The translations under genes and the position numbers were made by a program. This document shows positions 42,561-53,864 of a DNA stretch of 64,000 nucleotides, piece by piece. Position 1 is the first letter of the stretch. Every line of letters begins with the position of its first letter. The DNA is from Clarkia xantiana subsp. parviflora (taxonomy: Eukaryota; Streptophyta; Magnoliopsida; Myrtales; Onagraceae), in the NCBI GenBank assembly GCA_036873135.1, contig JAPTYO010000017.1:13144001-13208000 (forward strand), read 5' to 3'. The notes below the pieces were generated by a model. The model made no database searches. It was not told the DNA's origin and saw only the letters and a list, made by a program, of their open reading frames with translations.

Positions 42561-44520
42561 GACAGGGACGACGCTAAGTCGACCTCGACCCTGACCCGGA
42601 CCCAGAAAGGCGAGAAGGTCATTATCTTATCGGATTCCGGAAAGTATTACTTCCAAGGGCAGCGCGTACGCGTCAAATCCCTAGGAGGTGGGCAACACGT
42701 TGTTCAAAAACTAAGTATGGAGACGTCAAAGCGCAACACGTGTTTGCCGACGCATTGAGGGAGGAGGCAACACCTCTCGTTCAGATACTAAAGATAGTAG
42801 CAACGAACACGGTATAGCACGTTCATGCTTCGAAAGAAGGTGTAACAACTCATATCCAAATTTTAAGTATAACTGCCATGATCGTGAGGACGCGCACGCG
42901 CGTGTTCGACATACCGGCTTGAGATCTACTACTTTAGGATTAAGAGGCTATCATGTCCGCGCGTCTCCAAGCGGCTATCATACCTGCGCATCTCGAAATG
43001 ATTGTCATGTCTACATATCGTCAAACGACCCGTATATTTTCGTGTCACTCCAGCATATTTACAACCAAGTAGTGGTCGAAGAACGCGTTCTCTATTGAAA
43101 TCTCCGGGTAGTGACAACGACATGGATAAGCACGTCGACTCGTCGAACCTTGTCTCGTTTTCCAACAAGGCATGTTTCGTCGTCGATCTCTGACCTACAT
43201 AACAAGAAGCGTCGCCTCGTCGACAACTGATATGTGCCCTATTTTGAAAACAACAAGTAGCAGCCAATCGAATACACCCTACCTTTGAAAGACTTAGTGA
43301 CGATCTCGAGGCATACCTTACTTCGGAAAATCTAAGTAAAAGTCAACACGAGACTCGACACCTCATGTCTGCAAAATCAGCTAAGTCCGGATGAGTACTC
43401 TGGAAGATACGCTTTGACAACTCAACTTACAAGGATTAACAACAACTTGATCAGCGTGTGTATACGCGACAGTCATCAATGCAAGCACTAAGCAACGAAC
43501 ACTCTCCCGATGGAGATAACTACATACCTACAGACTTCTTAGTCTCTATACATCACATAGCTAACATCCCCTATGGGGGGGCAACTCTATGTCGACACGG
43601 GCCTCGTCCTGACGCCCATGTGTTCTACACAACTACCTACGCATCTACAGGAACGACGCGCGTCTACATGATACTACGCATTTATCTAAGGTAACAAGTG
43701 CGAATATGATTATGGCACTAACATTTATACTTGCATATATCTTCTAATTAATGCAGGACTACAACATGTATGTTGACGTACAAGAAAAAATCTAAGTGTT
43801 CAAGTGGATATAACACGTGCGACGAGTGCGCACGCGTCGAACACGTACATGACAAGCGACGTGCTTACATAATGCTACACCATTGTTTAAAGACTACAAT
43901 ATATGCTTCAACATGCTTGGGAAATTCTAAGTGCTCAAGATACTATATCACGCATGCTACGATCATGCATGCAACAAGCAACGCGCGCAATAAACATGCG
44001 TGCAATACTCACGTCCACGACGTGTGTTCCTATTAGTCAAGAGAAGATTGAATTCAACTTCTACAGCAATCATGTTTATGATATCAAGTGGACGTGTGCA
44101 TGGGTTGACGACATGCTAGTCACTATACTAGTATGGTCATGGAGCTAAGCTGAGCAAATAAATATTTTCTAATTGTTTCACCATGATAGCAGACGTCAAG
44201 TAGCAAGCGTAAACTATCAAGAAATATTTTCAAAGTGTATCACCATGATAGCAGACGACAGACGACAGACGTCAAGTAGCAAGCGTCGACTACCAAGAAA
44301 TATTTTCTAAGTGTTTCCTCATGATGGAGATAACAATAATCAACTTTAAAAATCAATGTCAAGCATGTTTGAACACTATCTACATCATAATGCAACATGT
44401 CAACAATGATCACCATACATGAGGGGAGTATTACTACTTACAATCATGTTTATAAATTTTCAGCACTTAGCCAAATTTTGGCCTATCTTGTTGAACTAAC
44501 TTGTTGTAGGCATTTCATCA
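42561..44520. other. Non-coding part of F with weak repeats
   Basis: No conserved ORF. 44140-44330 holds three decayed units with 'GAAATATTTTCTAAGTGTTT' and 'ATGATAGCAGACGACAGACG', related to A 17680-18010. Short ORFs such as 43458-43694 and 43770-44036 have no domain and no partner in A. Confidence 0.5.
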
Positions 44521-45556
44521 AACACCTTGTGCGCATACTAGTATAAGAAAAGAGACAATCAAGATCAAATTGGACCCAAACAAGGTTGCAAATGATTTAT
44601 CCATAACCAAAATCAGACCCACCACCACGAGCCGACGCCGGAGAGCCGGAGAGCCGTCCGCCGCCGTAAAAAACGCCTGCCACCGTAAAAAATGCCCGCC
44701 GCCGTTGGAAGCCACGCATGTGTCGCTGTCACACGTCGCCGTGGGCTCCTCCGGCTGCTGCCGCCGTGCCTGGCTGCGCTGCCCTCGCCGCCTGCCGGAG
44801 ATTTCGCCTCCGTGAATGGTGTTAGGTGGCTGGCCGGAATTTGCTTGGTCTCCAAGATTGCTAACCCAAAGATTTCTTCTTCTTCAAGAAACTAAGGGTG
44901 GCCCTAAAATTACTAAGTGTGGAGACTTGACAAGTGAATGTTCTCTCTCATTTTCACTAATGGTGTTTGTACCTATGGGTAACCCTTGATCCCTCTATAT
45001 TTTTTACAAATCCCTAATTGCATGACTAAGTGTTTTTACACCCTTGTTACAACATACATCATTTTTAACTTGACAGATGCAATCATGCTCGTGTGTTACA
45101 TATCCATGATTTATTTGTGATCATATCATCTATGTTAATTCATATTTTCATCATTGCATAATCAATTGCATGGTTTTATTATTAATCACACGTCATTGCA
45201 TCATGCATGTCCATATTACTTTAAACGCGCCAGTCGTACACGCGTCGGACACATCCGTGTCTAACGCGTCTGCAACCAGTGCATCCTTATACATGTCAAC
45301 ATCCATAAATGTGATTGCATATATTTATAACTCTTTGCATATATCTATTTTATATACGCATGTCTGCTACACCCACCCTGTCAGCAGATATCAAAATACT
45401 CGCCAAGAAAAATTAAAGTTAGGAGAAATCAAGGCCTGCGTGCCCAATTGACGATCAATCAACCTCTAAGGTCAGCACCGAACCTAAATTAGGCATTTAT
45501 CCTATCTTAAAATAGAGTCAAGCAAGGTTTGAACCATTACTTGACTCGGGAGAAAG
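44521..45556. other. GC-rich leader-like stretch and polypurine tract of F
   Basis: 44620-44820 is rich in GCC and CGCCGC, open in several frames by composition only, and is placed like 32545-32650 in G and 23690-23790 in A, on the upstream side of the antisense gene. The minus strand has AAAAAATATAGAGGG near 45005, a possible TATA box. 45530-45556 carries 'TTGACTCGGGAGAAAG', the polypurine tract. Confidence 0.5.
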
Positions 45557-46272
45557 TGATGGATATCTTCCCAATTCGGGTTCGTATTTAAATTTCGGAC
45601 TTCGCAAACACGTCAAAATCACATAAATAGTTCAAAAACACCTCCCGCGGGTCAAAACGGTCCGGACGCGCGACACACGAGTTGGGACCGGACTCGTCCG
45701 GATTGCTCAAAGCAGTCCGGACCGGCCCAGATTGCCTTAGGCAATCCGGAGGGGTCCGGGTTGCTCTCAGCAACCCGGATCGGTCCGGATTTCCCTAAGC
45801 AGTCCGAACCAAGTCGGATTGCCCAAATCCGACGTGGTCCAGACTGCTGTTTGTAGCATGCGCGTTATTCCCTTTGTGTTCTTACACTAAGTTAGAGTTT
45901 TCCAATAGCCAACCTTGATCAAACCAGGCGACGATTCAAACTTTCTTTTAAACCGGCGTCGAACCGCGCAAAAACCGGGGTCGGTTCTAAGGTTTCCTAT
46001 AAAAGGAGCCTAGGCCACTCATTTTACTTTTTATCTTCACTGGTGATTGGCTTAGGAGCTCTGACCTCTCTCTGACTTTATCTCTCTAGAATTCTTATTT
46101 AAGCATCGGAGAGGGCTCAACTAGCATCATCCCCCCCTCTCCGTGCTAGTTACTGCCCCGTGTGCAGGTTCGGACAGCGAGCGCGAAGCAAAGAACGCGG
46201 ATTGGAGAACCTAACATGGTGATCAACCCGAAGATTCGACAATCCATTTATCAAGCGGGTCTGGAAGAAACA
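45557..46272 (+). repeat. 3' LTR of element F
   Basis: Begins TGATGGATATCTTCCC and ends about AAGAAACA at 46272 (an end at CCTAACA, 46215, is the alternative). TATA box TATAAAA near 45998-46004. The start is close to A's LTR and the downstream 'GGCTTAGGAGCTCTGACCTC' and 'GGGCTCAACTAGCATC' blocks are shared with A, so F and A are sister families. Carries a run of five stem-loops at 45697-45831. Confidence 0.75.
45697..45831 (+). repeat. Array of five short hairpins in F's LTR
   Basis: Successive inverted repeats of the CCGGATTGC/GCAATCCGG type at about 45697-45720, 45729-45750, 45755-45779, 45783-45808 and 45814-45831, each with a 4-6 base loop. A's LTR has two of the same. They lie upstream of the TATA box. 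Confidence 0.8.
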
Positions 46273-46522
46273 TATATAATGGGACTAAGTAACCGTTGGT
46301 GCCTCCGGAATTAATTATACCTTCACGAATGAATGGGAGAGAGACAACAGTCAGTCCTCTATATATATGCCCCACCACGATGACTATGGGATCATGTGAG
46401 GCTTGATCCTTGAATAGCAGTAGGAGAGAAAAATCACCATCCTCTCTACAGAAGGAAGCATAATCTGATCATGGGGCCCACAACACAGGACGGAGGATTT
46501 GGGTGAGATAGTGGGTAGATTT
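46273..46522 (+). repeat. Repeat module M, copy 2
   Basis: Matches 29190-29204 plus 29859-30102 without the MITE, thus an empty site for it. Lies between F's LTR and the gene-like block upstream of segment copy 2. Confidence 0.75.
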
Positions 46523-46812
46523 AGGGTGAAGCCTGGGAAGAGGTCCGGTTATGGTGAAGCCTGCAATTGGAAAAAGGCTGGGCTGATCGGGTATAGTGGC
46601 AGCGGGTTGTCGTGGAGAGAGCGATCGAGATCTGAACGGACTCGTTAGAGCGAATGGTGGCTAGAAGCTCAGTGCCCCCGTAATGGACGGGGAATGACGA
46701 TGGGCCTAGACCGGTACTGGGTGAGAGACTCGGACGACTGGAACTGGTGACCAAAGCTGAGCGGGGTCTCTGTTGAGAAAGACTATGCCTCGTACCTGTA
46801 GAAACAAAACAA

Positions 46813-46814
<2 letters not shown>
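46523..46814 (-). pseudogene. Exon-like block, unidentified
   Basis: On the minus strand an acceptor-like TTTCTACAG (46807-46799) precedes an open frame of about 90 codons rich in Ser, Thr and Arg (46521-46856). Upstream on that strand is a TTATTATT tract and the LTR/promoter-like block 46815-47460. The layout mirrors 52420-53400 on the plus strand (leader, intron-like AT-rich tract, TTCTCAG, Ser/Thr-rich frame), so both may be 5' parts of related genes or elements. No domain recognised. Confidence 0.3.
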
Positions 46815-46845
<31 letters not shown>

Positions 46846-46889
46846 CAAAACTTCAAATTAGCTAGACAACCATGAAGAACCAGACAACG

Positions 46890-47252
46890 AAAATTTCTTG
46901 TTTATTTCCTTCATCGTTTTTTATTTTTTATTTTTTTTGTCCCCCTTAACTTGTAAATCACCCATCTATTTATACTAATCTAGGCCCAAGCTAACTAGAA
47001 AATAAATATTACGAAAATTTCTTGTTTATTTCCTTCATCGTTTTTTTTTTTTTTTTTTGTCCCCCTTAACTTGTAAATCACCCATCTATTTATACTAATC
47101 TAGGCCCAAGCTAACTAGAAAATAAATATTACGAAAATTTCTTGTTTATTTCCTTCATCGTTTTTTTTTTTTTTTTTTTGTCCCCCTTAACTTGTAAATC
47201 ACCCATCTATTTATACTAATCTAGGCCCAAGCTAACTAGAAAATAAATATTA
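46890..47252 (+). repeat. 121 bp tandem triplication
   Basis: Three almost identical units starting 'ACGAAAATTTCTTGTTTATT' at about 46889, 47010 and 47131, each with a T homopolymer. Copy 1 of the segment has one unit (about 575-700). Recent local expansion. Confidence 0.9.
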
Positions 47253-47460
47253 CAAATTTATTCAAACCATAAATGCTAAATATTCATAAAATATACTATA
47301 AATATTCAACAAATATTTTCTGCAATAAATACAAATAACTATCCTAACTTAAGGCTATCCTATCATTAGAAACTTCGCGACCTTCCATATTTAAATACTT
47401 CCTTTTTTAAACGCATTACACATAGAATTTTTAATCGTGTTATATATATGCCGTGCGTAC

Positions 47461-49719
47461 CAAAATCAGGTGTTTACATTCATCGACACATCGTCAAGAC
47501 CGAACTTATTCTTCAGCATCATGCTTGAGCACCATTATCATTGTGGTCTCATGCTTTCCAAACGACGGCTTATCTCATTAATTTCTTACCGACTCCCTTA
47601 CTTGATCTACACTCTCCGTATAAGCGGTTATTCAATGAACGACAAATTACAACAAGCTTCGTGTGTTCAGCTGCTTGCGCTATCCGTGGCTCAAACCATA
47701 GAATAGCCGTAAAACCGACCCCAAGTCGCGCCCATGTGTGTTCCTCGGATATTCTCTTCAACATAGTGCATACCGTTGTCTTGATCCATCGACGAATAGA
47801 ATATTCATTTCACGACATGTATTTTTTGAGGTAGACGTGTTCCCTTTCAGCTCAGCGCGAACTGAGGCAAATGCTACATCGGTACCTCAACTCTTCACTT
47901 CTTGGAGTCCCGCATTGGACCAACCCTATGGTTACATACCCTTCATGAAAACGCTATCCCCGGCAGTGGACTCTCAGACATCAACGCGGTTCAACATTCC
48001 TTGACAGCTAGCTCGGACAACCCGTCACCCCCCCCCCCCCCCCCCCCCCCCGCCGTGCATTTTCACAGCCAAAGGACACCTCGGGTAATGCTACGCGAAC
48101 TCATTCTATGGTTACTCGGTTTCAGAATAATATTTTTAAACAGAAGCATATGTTTGCGGCAACTAAACACCCACTCCCCGACTATATTGAACCGTCGTCG
48201 GCATATCATCCCAAGTGGAAAGCCGCCATGATGGAAGAATACGACGCTCTCATAAGGAATGTTACGTGGGAACTTGTTCCTCCATAACCGCATATGAACA
48301 TTTTTTGGAGCAAGTGGGTATTCCGAATCAAGCGAAATCCCGATGGCAGCATACATCGCTTCAAAGCGCGACTTGTCACAAAAGGTTTCCATCAACGTCC
48401 GGGTCTTGACTATAAATAGACATTCAGCCCTGTTGTCAAGCCAACCACAGTTTGTCTCGTTCTTACCCTTGATGTGTCATTTGGGTGGTCTCTTCGATAA
48501 CTTGACATCAACAATGCCTTTCTGCAAGGGACACTGAGTGATGAAGTTTTTATGACACAACCAACCGGGTTTGTTAACACGGCCTCTTAAAAAGTCGTAT
48601 GTCGTCTCCGCAAGGCCATTTATGGGCTCAAACAAGCTCCTTGTGCTTGGTTCATTGACCTCCGGTCCTTCTTAATCGCATATGGTTTCATCTGCTCCAA
48701 ATCGGATACCTCGCTCTACACGTACAACAAAGGGGAAGTTCGGGCATTCCTTCTAGTCTATGTTGATGATATCATTGTTACAGTGAGCTCTATTGTGTTT
48801 ATTACAAGGTTTATTGAAGATTTGTCGGCTCGCTTCTCCCTTAAGGACATTGGTCCGCTTCACTAATTTCTAGGAGTTGATGTTCTCCAAATGAAGAATG
48901 GTTTGTTTTTATCACAAACTAAGTATATTCGGGAGCTCCTAGAACGAGTCAATATGGATGGTGCAAAAGATGTTTCCACACCAATCGCCGTCAAGCCACT
49001 ACTCAATCTTGACGATGGCTCAATATTGACTAATGCTACCACCTATCGAAGCATCATTGAAGCCTTACAATACTTTTCATTTACTCGGCCTGACATTAGC
49101 TTCCCCGTTAACGAGCTATCTATGTTTAGGCATAAACCTATGGAGCTCCTTTGGGTGGCCGTGAAACGATTGTTGCGTTATCTAAAAGGCACTATCCAAT
49201 ATGGCCTTTTTTTTCATGCCCAGTCTCCGCTGCGTCTTCGGGTATTTTCTGATGTTGATTGGGCCACTAATCCAGATGATTGTACCTCCAAAACAGCGTA
49301 TCTAGTCTATCTTGGGCACAATTTGATCTCTTGGAGCTCTCACCGTCAACGATGCGTTGCTCGATCCTCTAAGGAAGCTGAATATAATGCACTTGCGGAT
49401 GCCGCTGCTAAGTCCGTCTGGTTCGCTCTCTTCTCCAAGAACTTGGTGTTGTCTTGGATTGATCTACAGTTCTATACTGCGACAGTGACGGGGCCACCAA
49501 GTTATCTGTTAATCCTGTTTTTCACTCCCGCATGATGCACATTGTCGTTGCTTACCACTTTATTCGGGCACAAGTACAATAAGGCTCTCTTTGAGTTCTT
49601 CATATCTCCATGAATGATCAACTTGCCGATTCTCTTACAAAGCCACTCTCTCGGGGATGATTCAAAAAAAATCATGACAAGATCAGACTTCTCGCTGGTA
49701 CGTCCTTCTTGCGGGGGCG
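47461..49719 (+). pseudogene. Ty1/copia pol: integrase end, RT, RNase H (copy 2)
   Basis: Integrase C-terminal part without interruption by A: 'WSHAFQTTAYLINFLPTPLL', then 'IEYSFHDMYFLR'. A proline spacer with a 24 bp C run, then RT with 'WKAAMMEEYDAL', 'LDINNAFLQG' region near 48500, 'AIYGLKQAP', and YVDD near 48762. RNase H at 48891-49535 ('VFSDVDWATN', 'SWSSHRQRC', 'SSKEAEYNALADAA', where the usual STEAEY has Lys for Thr). Frames are broken near 47700, 48287, 48415, 48510, 48588, 48866 and 49425. No gag, protease or integrase core. Confidence 0.85.
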
Positions 49720-49917
49720 TATTAGGGGTATAGGTTAGGAAATAAATAATGTTTTATTTATTCATATTATCTTCTTAGATTACTTTCTATAATTTAATAT
49801 ATCTATTTCCTATTTTCTTACTTTTGTAATTCATGTATATCAACAGTGGGCCTTCTTGGTGTGCCAATAACAATGTTAGTGGGCCTTTTTCCTGGTTTAT
49901 TAAACTGAGGGCCAACA
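49720..49917 (+). repeat. 3' LTR of the copia fragment (copy 2)
   Basis: 198 bp, TATTAGGGG to GGGCCAACA, after the purine tract GCGGGGGCG. Same length as 26849-27046. The copia end with TA for TG is shared by both copies, so it predates the duplication. Confidence 0.6.
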
Positions 49918-51354
49918 GCACTCAACCTAAGGTTCTCCATGAACAGAGTCGTGTACCAGATGAGGGTGTCAAATGAAGGCATGGCAAAAAATGTTACATC
50001 AAGTACTTGACCCTACCTCTGAAATACTTGGGTAAGACCAGCATCATCTCTCCCAAATTCAACATCGTTATTCATGTCTCCATTTGGGGGTAGGTACCAA
50101 AGTGTGGCATTAATCATGTCATAGTAAGCGAATGCCAAAACCTGTAGTGAATCATGATTAATGTCAGTAGGTTTGAACCTACCCAGTGTTTGCACTGCTC
50201 CATCATACACTATGGTCCCATCGCGGTAAACTCATGAACTTTTGCACCAAACTTGAATGATATAACGAGGTTCATCCTTTGATTTACCTGTAGTAAAACA
50301 CATATACATTTTGGTATTGTTAAAACAAAGATAATGTAAACAGACCAGTATAACAATGTCTGTAAATAGACCAGTATAACACTACCTTATAATCAAGAAT
50401 TAGCTATTTTAAGTAAGACTTCAAAGTCTATCCGAATACAGGCACAACAAAAGCAGCTCAATATAAAATCTTATGAAACAAACTACATAGGCTAATAAAG
50501 TAAACTCTACATCAACCTAATTAAAGTAACTCTAATATAACACATTCAATCTAAATTTCGTTATTTCAGATTGTAAAGTTTAAAGGGTTTAAGAAATTCA
50601 GTTAGTGAATTTTTAGTAAAATCGTTCAAATTTGTCTAATTATCAAAAAGAAGACTTCTTGTTAAACACATTCTACTGATGTAAACACAAATGCCTAAGT
50701 GATTAAAACCCATACCTAATACTCAAAAATGCCAAAATTACATCAAATAAACTAAAAATAGCTCATGAAAACACTTGCATGCTTTAATTTGCTTCACTTT
50801 CATGTATCTGGAAAATGAAGAAGAATCATTCATTCTTGAGCTCATTCCACGAATCTAGCATAATCAGAATGGTTGACCTAATTTTTAACTTATTTCACAT
50901 ACTAAGAAAGAGTAAAATCTTATTCAAATAGCAGCATCATAACACCTAACTCTTTTTTAACAAAAATCATCCACATTCGGCCAAACCCTAGATTCTAAAC
51001 AGAAAAATCGACACTAATGGGAGTAGGAACGTAACCTAGAGAGTTACTCATGGCTAAAACCGATGATCCACGGGAGGCAGTCATGGCAAACAACGGGAAA
51101 ACTATCGAAAGAGGGTAGGACGAGATGGCAGAGGCTCACAATCAGCTGTGACGAACCACGGTGAAAGCTTGAAGGAGAGCACGGGAGAACAGCCAATGAC
51201 GATCGAGATCGACGGTCTGGGATGGATGAGGTGAAGAGAGTGAGGGTTGTGGAGAGGATTTCGATGTTGGGTGAAGAAGAAGAGAGTGTGACTGTTTGCA
51301 TTCTGGAGGGAAATCAGAAGAAGTAATCAGGTAAAAGGGTGGACTTTTCATGAT
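49918..51354 (-). pseudogene. Piece of an unidentified spliced gene (copy 2)
   Basis: Counterpart of 27047-28490. The exon-like block 50013-50210 is an open 65-codon frame and can be read further upstream except for a TGA near 50240. The 5' block 51044-51351 keeps both overlapping frames seen in copy 1. Introns are inferred from AT-rich spacers. Protein not recognised. Confidence 0.5.
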
Positions 51355-52048
51355 TTAATTTTAAATTTTTTTTTTTTGGTCACGTGTAGCTCACATGTTC
51401 ATTTAACGGGAAAACGGATGGAATGCTAAAAAAAAGACCAAATGTATAAAATGTGCAAACGTGTGGTACCAAAACTGGGAAAAAAACATGTTTAACCAAA
51501 ACTCAAAATTTGTCAAATATCTTGGACTAAAAGACCTGTTAACCCTTCTTTTTATCTAGAGATTTGCTGCACTTTTGAAGTTTGAGCTACACCTCTTGAC
51601 ATCTGTTAAAGTCTCAAAATTTATGTTCTAAATATTTCGAATTTTTTATATTTATCGAGTTGTTTGAAATTTAGACTTGAATACTCTTCAATTTGAAGCG
51701 ATTGGGGTTATCTTTATGTTTTGAGCTACACAAGTTTATGGATTATACACTTTGGTGTGTATTTTAAATCTTAGTAAAAAAGAAAAACAGGTTTAGAACT
51801 GGTTCTACTATGGTTCAGTTATAGGACCTAAATTCCAGTTTGATTCTTGTATGGTACATGGAACTGACGGAACCCTAAATCCGGTTCCGGATTGGTTCTG
51901 AACTAGTTCGGCTCAGAACCTAACCATGCACAGCTCTATTGATGATATGATGGTGAAGCTGTTGCGTTACACGGTTGATAGAACACGTGGGCAGCGTCAA
52001 TTGATGGAGAACGAAATGGAAAGCAGATTTATATAGATAGATATATAT
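51355..52048. other. Non-coding end of duplicated segment, copy 2
   Basis: No gene. Matches 28491-29190 throughout. Confidence 0.8.
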
Positions 52049-52131
52049 ATAATGGGACTAAGTAACCGTTGGGGCCTCCGGAATTAATTATACATTCACG
52101 AATGAGTGGGAGAGAGACAGACAGTGAGTCC
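52049..52131 (+). repeat. Repeat module M, copy 3, truncated
   Basis: The first ~80 bp of module M, with an uninterrupted ACTAAGTAACC (empty site for the MITE), breaking off after GTGAGTCC where the next block begins. Confidence 0.75.
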
Positions 52132-52600
52132 ATGCGCGACTTGCGTAACGTGTGGCGTACCTAAATGAGGAAATGTCTAAATTTGGCAAGTCGCGAAGCT
52201 TCCAAAGATGTTCAGAGCAGTATTATGATAATTATCTGTATTTATTGCAGTGTATATTTTCTGAATATTTGTATTAGTATTTAGAATATTTAAAGTATAT
52301 TAGGAGAATAAATCAGTGTAATTTACTGCTTAATTAGACTAGGACTAAGTACTATATATAAGGATCTAATCTACATTGCAAAGGGTGGATGTTGGCTGAT
52401 CATACACTATCTACTATTACATTCGTCAAGTTTTTTTTATATAAGCATCTTCATCAAGTTGATGTTCATCGAGAAGAATGAAGTTCATGCCATTGATTTG
52501 ATTTCACTTATTTGTTTTATTATTATTAATTATTATTATTTAAGTGATTATGATCATCATCGTCTCCATCCACTGCAGTTAGACCTGCAACTCTTTTGAC
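52132..52600 (+). repeat. LTR- or promoter-like block, opposite orientation to 507-903 and 46815-47460
   Basis: AT-rich; reverse complement of the block at the left of each segment copy over about 250 bp. 'ACTATATATAAGGATC' near 52351 looks like a TATA box and 'CCATCCACTGCAG' near 52567 like a splice acceptor. It could be an LTR or a gene promoter; no terminal TG/CA pair could be fixed. Confidence 0.4.
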
Positions 52601-53404
52601 CACCACCACCAAGCCATAGGTGACTCTCCACACCATCATCGTTCAACCTAGTGACCTAACCGCACGCCACCAGAACCCGCACATCGCTCCCAGTCGCTCA
52701 TCAAGACCAGTCATCACCGTCTTCTTCCTTCCTCAGCACAACGTCCGCTCCGTGCTCCGGTTCAACTATGCCCCGCCTCCTCCGACCCGTCGTACGATTC
52801 CGACTTCACCGGAGCCATTCCACACTCTAGACGCCCACCATCATCTCGATACGTAAATCGACCTCGTCTCAGATCTCATCTCCAAAGAAGAAGGCGAGTT
52901 GTCTTTACCTGATAATGACGAGAAGGAAATTCACGATGCGTCTGACTCAACATTCATCAGAATAGCTATTCCCCTGCTCGTGCTGATCCAAATCGACAAG
53001 AAGCTGCAATTTAATAATTTATTTTGTTTTGTCTTTGTCCTGTCCATTCTCAGTACAATCAACCTGGTGGTTTAATGGAACAGGTTAGCGAGCTTAGCAC
53101 CATCGTCTCCCCGTCTACCCGATTCTCCGATCCCAACAGCCGCTTGACCCAGCTCAGGGAGACGGTTCGCCAACAGTTCCCCTCCGACGCTGCTCGACTA
53201 TCAGCACCGATTGACGACCAGGGCTCCACCCTCCGTTTCATCACCACTGCAGCTCCAGTGACCCCTCTGCATCGCCCAGTACTGCTCCGGCCACCGGTGT
53301 TTGACTCCCCTCCTAACTTTGGTGAAGCTTTGGTGAAAAAGATACTTTGTTTTTTTTATTATGTTCATATTTATTTATCATCATGTTATTATACTTACGC
53401 TTAA
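52601..53404 (+). pseudogene. Exon-like blocks, unidentified
   Basis: Two Pro/Ser/Thr/Arg-rich open frames, 52620-52856 and 53024-53404, separated by an AT-rich spacer with TTTTGTCTTTGTCC...TTCTCAG just before 'YNQPGGLMEQVSELST'. The second frame loses composition bias after about 53340. No domain recognised; may be the 5' part of a gene or an element gag region. Low confidence. Confidence 0.3.
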
Positions 53405-53864
53405 TTGAGTAGTTTAGATTTAATTAGTTTAAGTTTAGTTAATTACCATGGGATTAATGGCTTAATTTGTACATATTGAATATATTAGATTGTGATTTTA
53501 TTTAAGCATGTTTTGGTATTTCTAGTACTATTAGGTTTAGTTAAGAATTATGGTTTTAAGTTTTTTTTTAGAGTTGGGTTTGCTGTTGATTATCTTTTCA
53601 CGTGTTGGTATTTGATTTAATTTTACCATTGTTAAATTAGTTTGAACTAATTTACAATAGGATAAAATGTTTATTCGTGAACTCAGTACCGAAAAGGGCG
53701 GATTTTTAAACAATGTTTTTATTTCCGTAATAGACCCTCAAACTCGAATTTTTTTATCGTAGACCAATTTAATACCTAGGTGTTAATTCGTTATTACCTT
53801 GGAAATTTAGGTTTCTAGTTAACCCATAATTAACTAGTGGCGACTCTTTAAAAAATTCACGTTT
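53405..53864. other. AT-rich non-coding DNA with an LTR-end-like motif
   Basis: No gene. 'AACTAGTGGCGACTCTTTAAA' near 53830-53850 resembles the LTR end/primer-site junction of some plant Ty3/gypsy elements (TGGCGACTC), but no partner LTR was found. Confidence 0.35.

Larger units (their letters stand above)
38849..46272 (+). mobile_element. Right part of Tat-type element F (3' region and 3' LTR)
   Basis: Follows the second GGTAG copy. Contains repeat arrays, a minus-strand antisense-gene remnant, a polypurine tract and a 3' LTR, all collinear with the 3' region of element A. No pol or gag motif is visible anywhere in F, so most of the element upstream is deleted or the copy is 5'-truncated. 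Confidence 0.65.
46815..52064 (+). repeat. Duplicated segment, copy 2 (without A, Helitron and MITE)
   Basis: Collinear with 507-1166 plus 24884-29204: promoter-like block, copia integrase end, RT, RNase H, 198 bp LTR, gene piece and non-coding end. It lacks element A, the Helitron and the MITE and so shows their empty sites. The copies differ by a few percent in the RT region by eye. Differences in length come mainly from a 121 bp triplication (46890-47252) and the 66 bp deletion in copy 1. Confidence 0.9.

Noticed and set aside
43458..44148. Small ORFs as accessory genes of F
   Set aside because: No conservation with A in the corresponding position and no recognisable motif.
44570..44895. 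Overlapping ORFs on both strands
   Set aside because: Open because of GCC-rich composition; no conserved frame between A, F and G.
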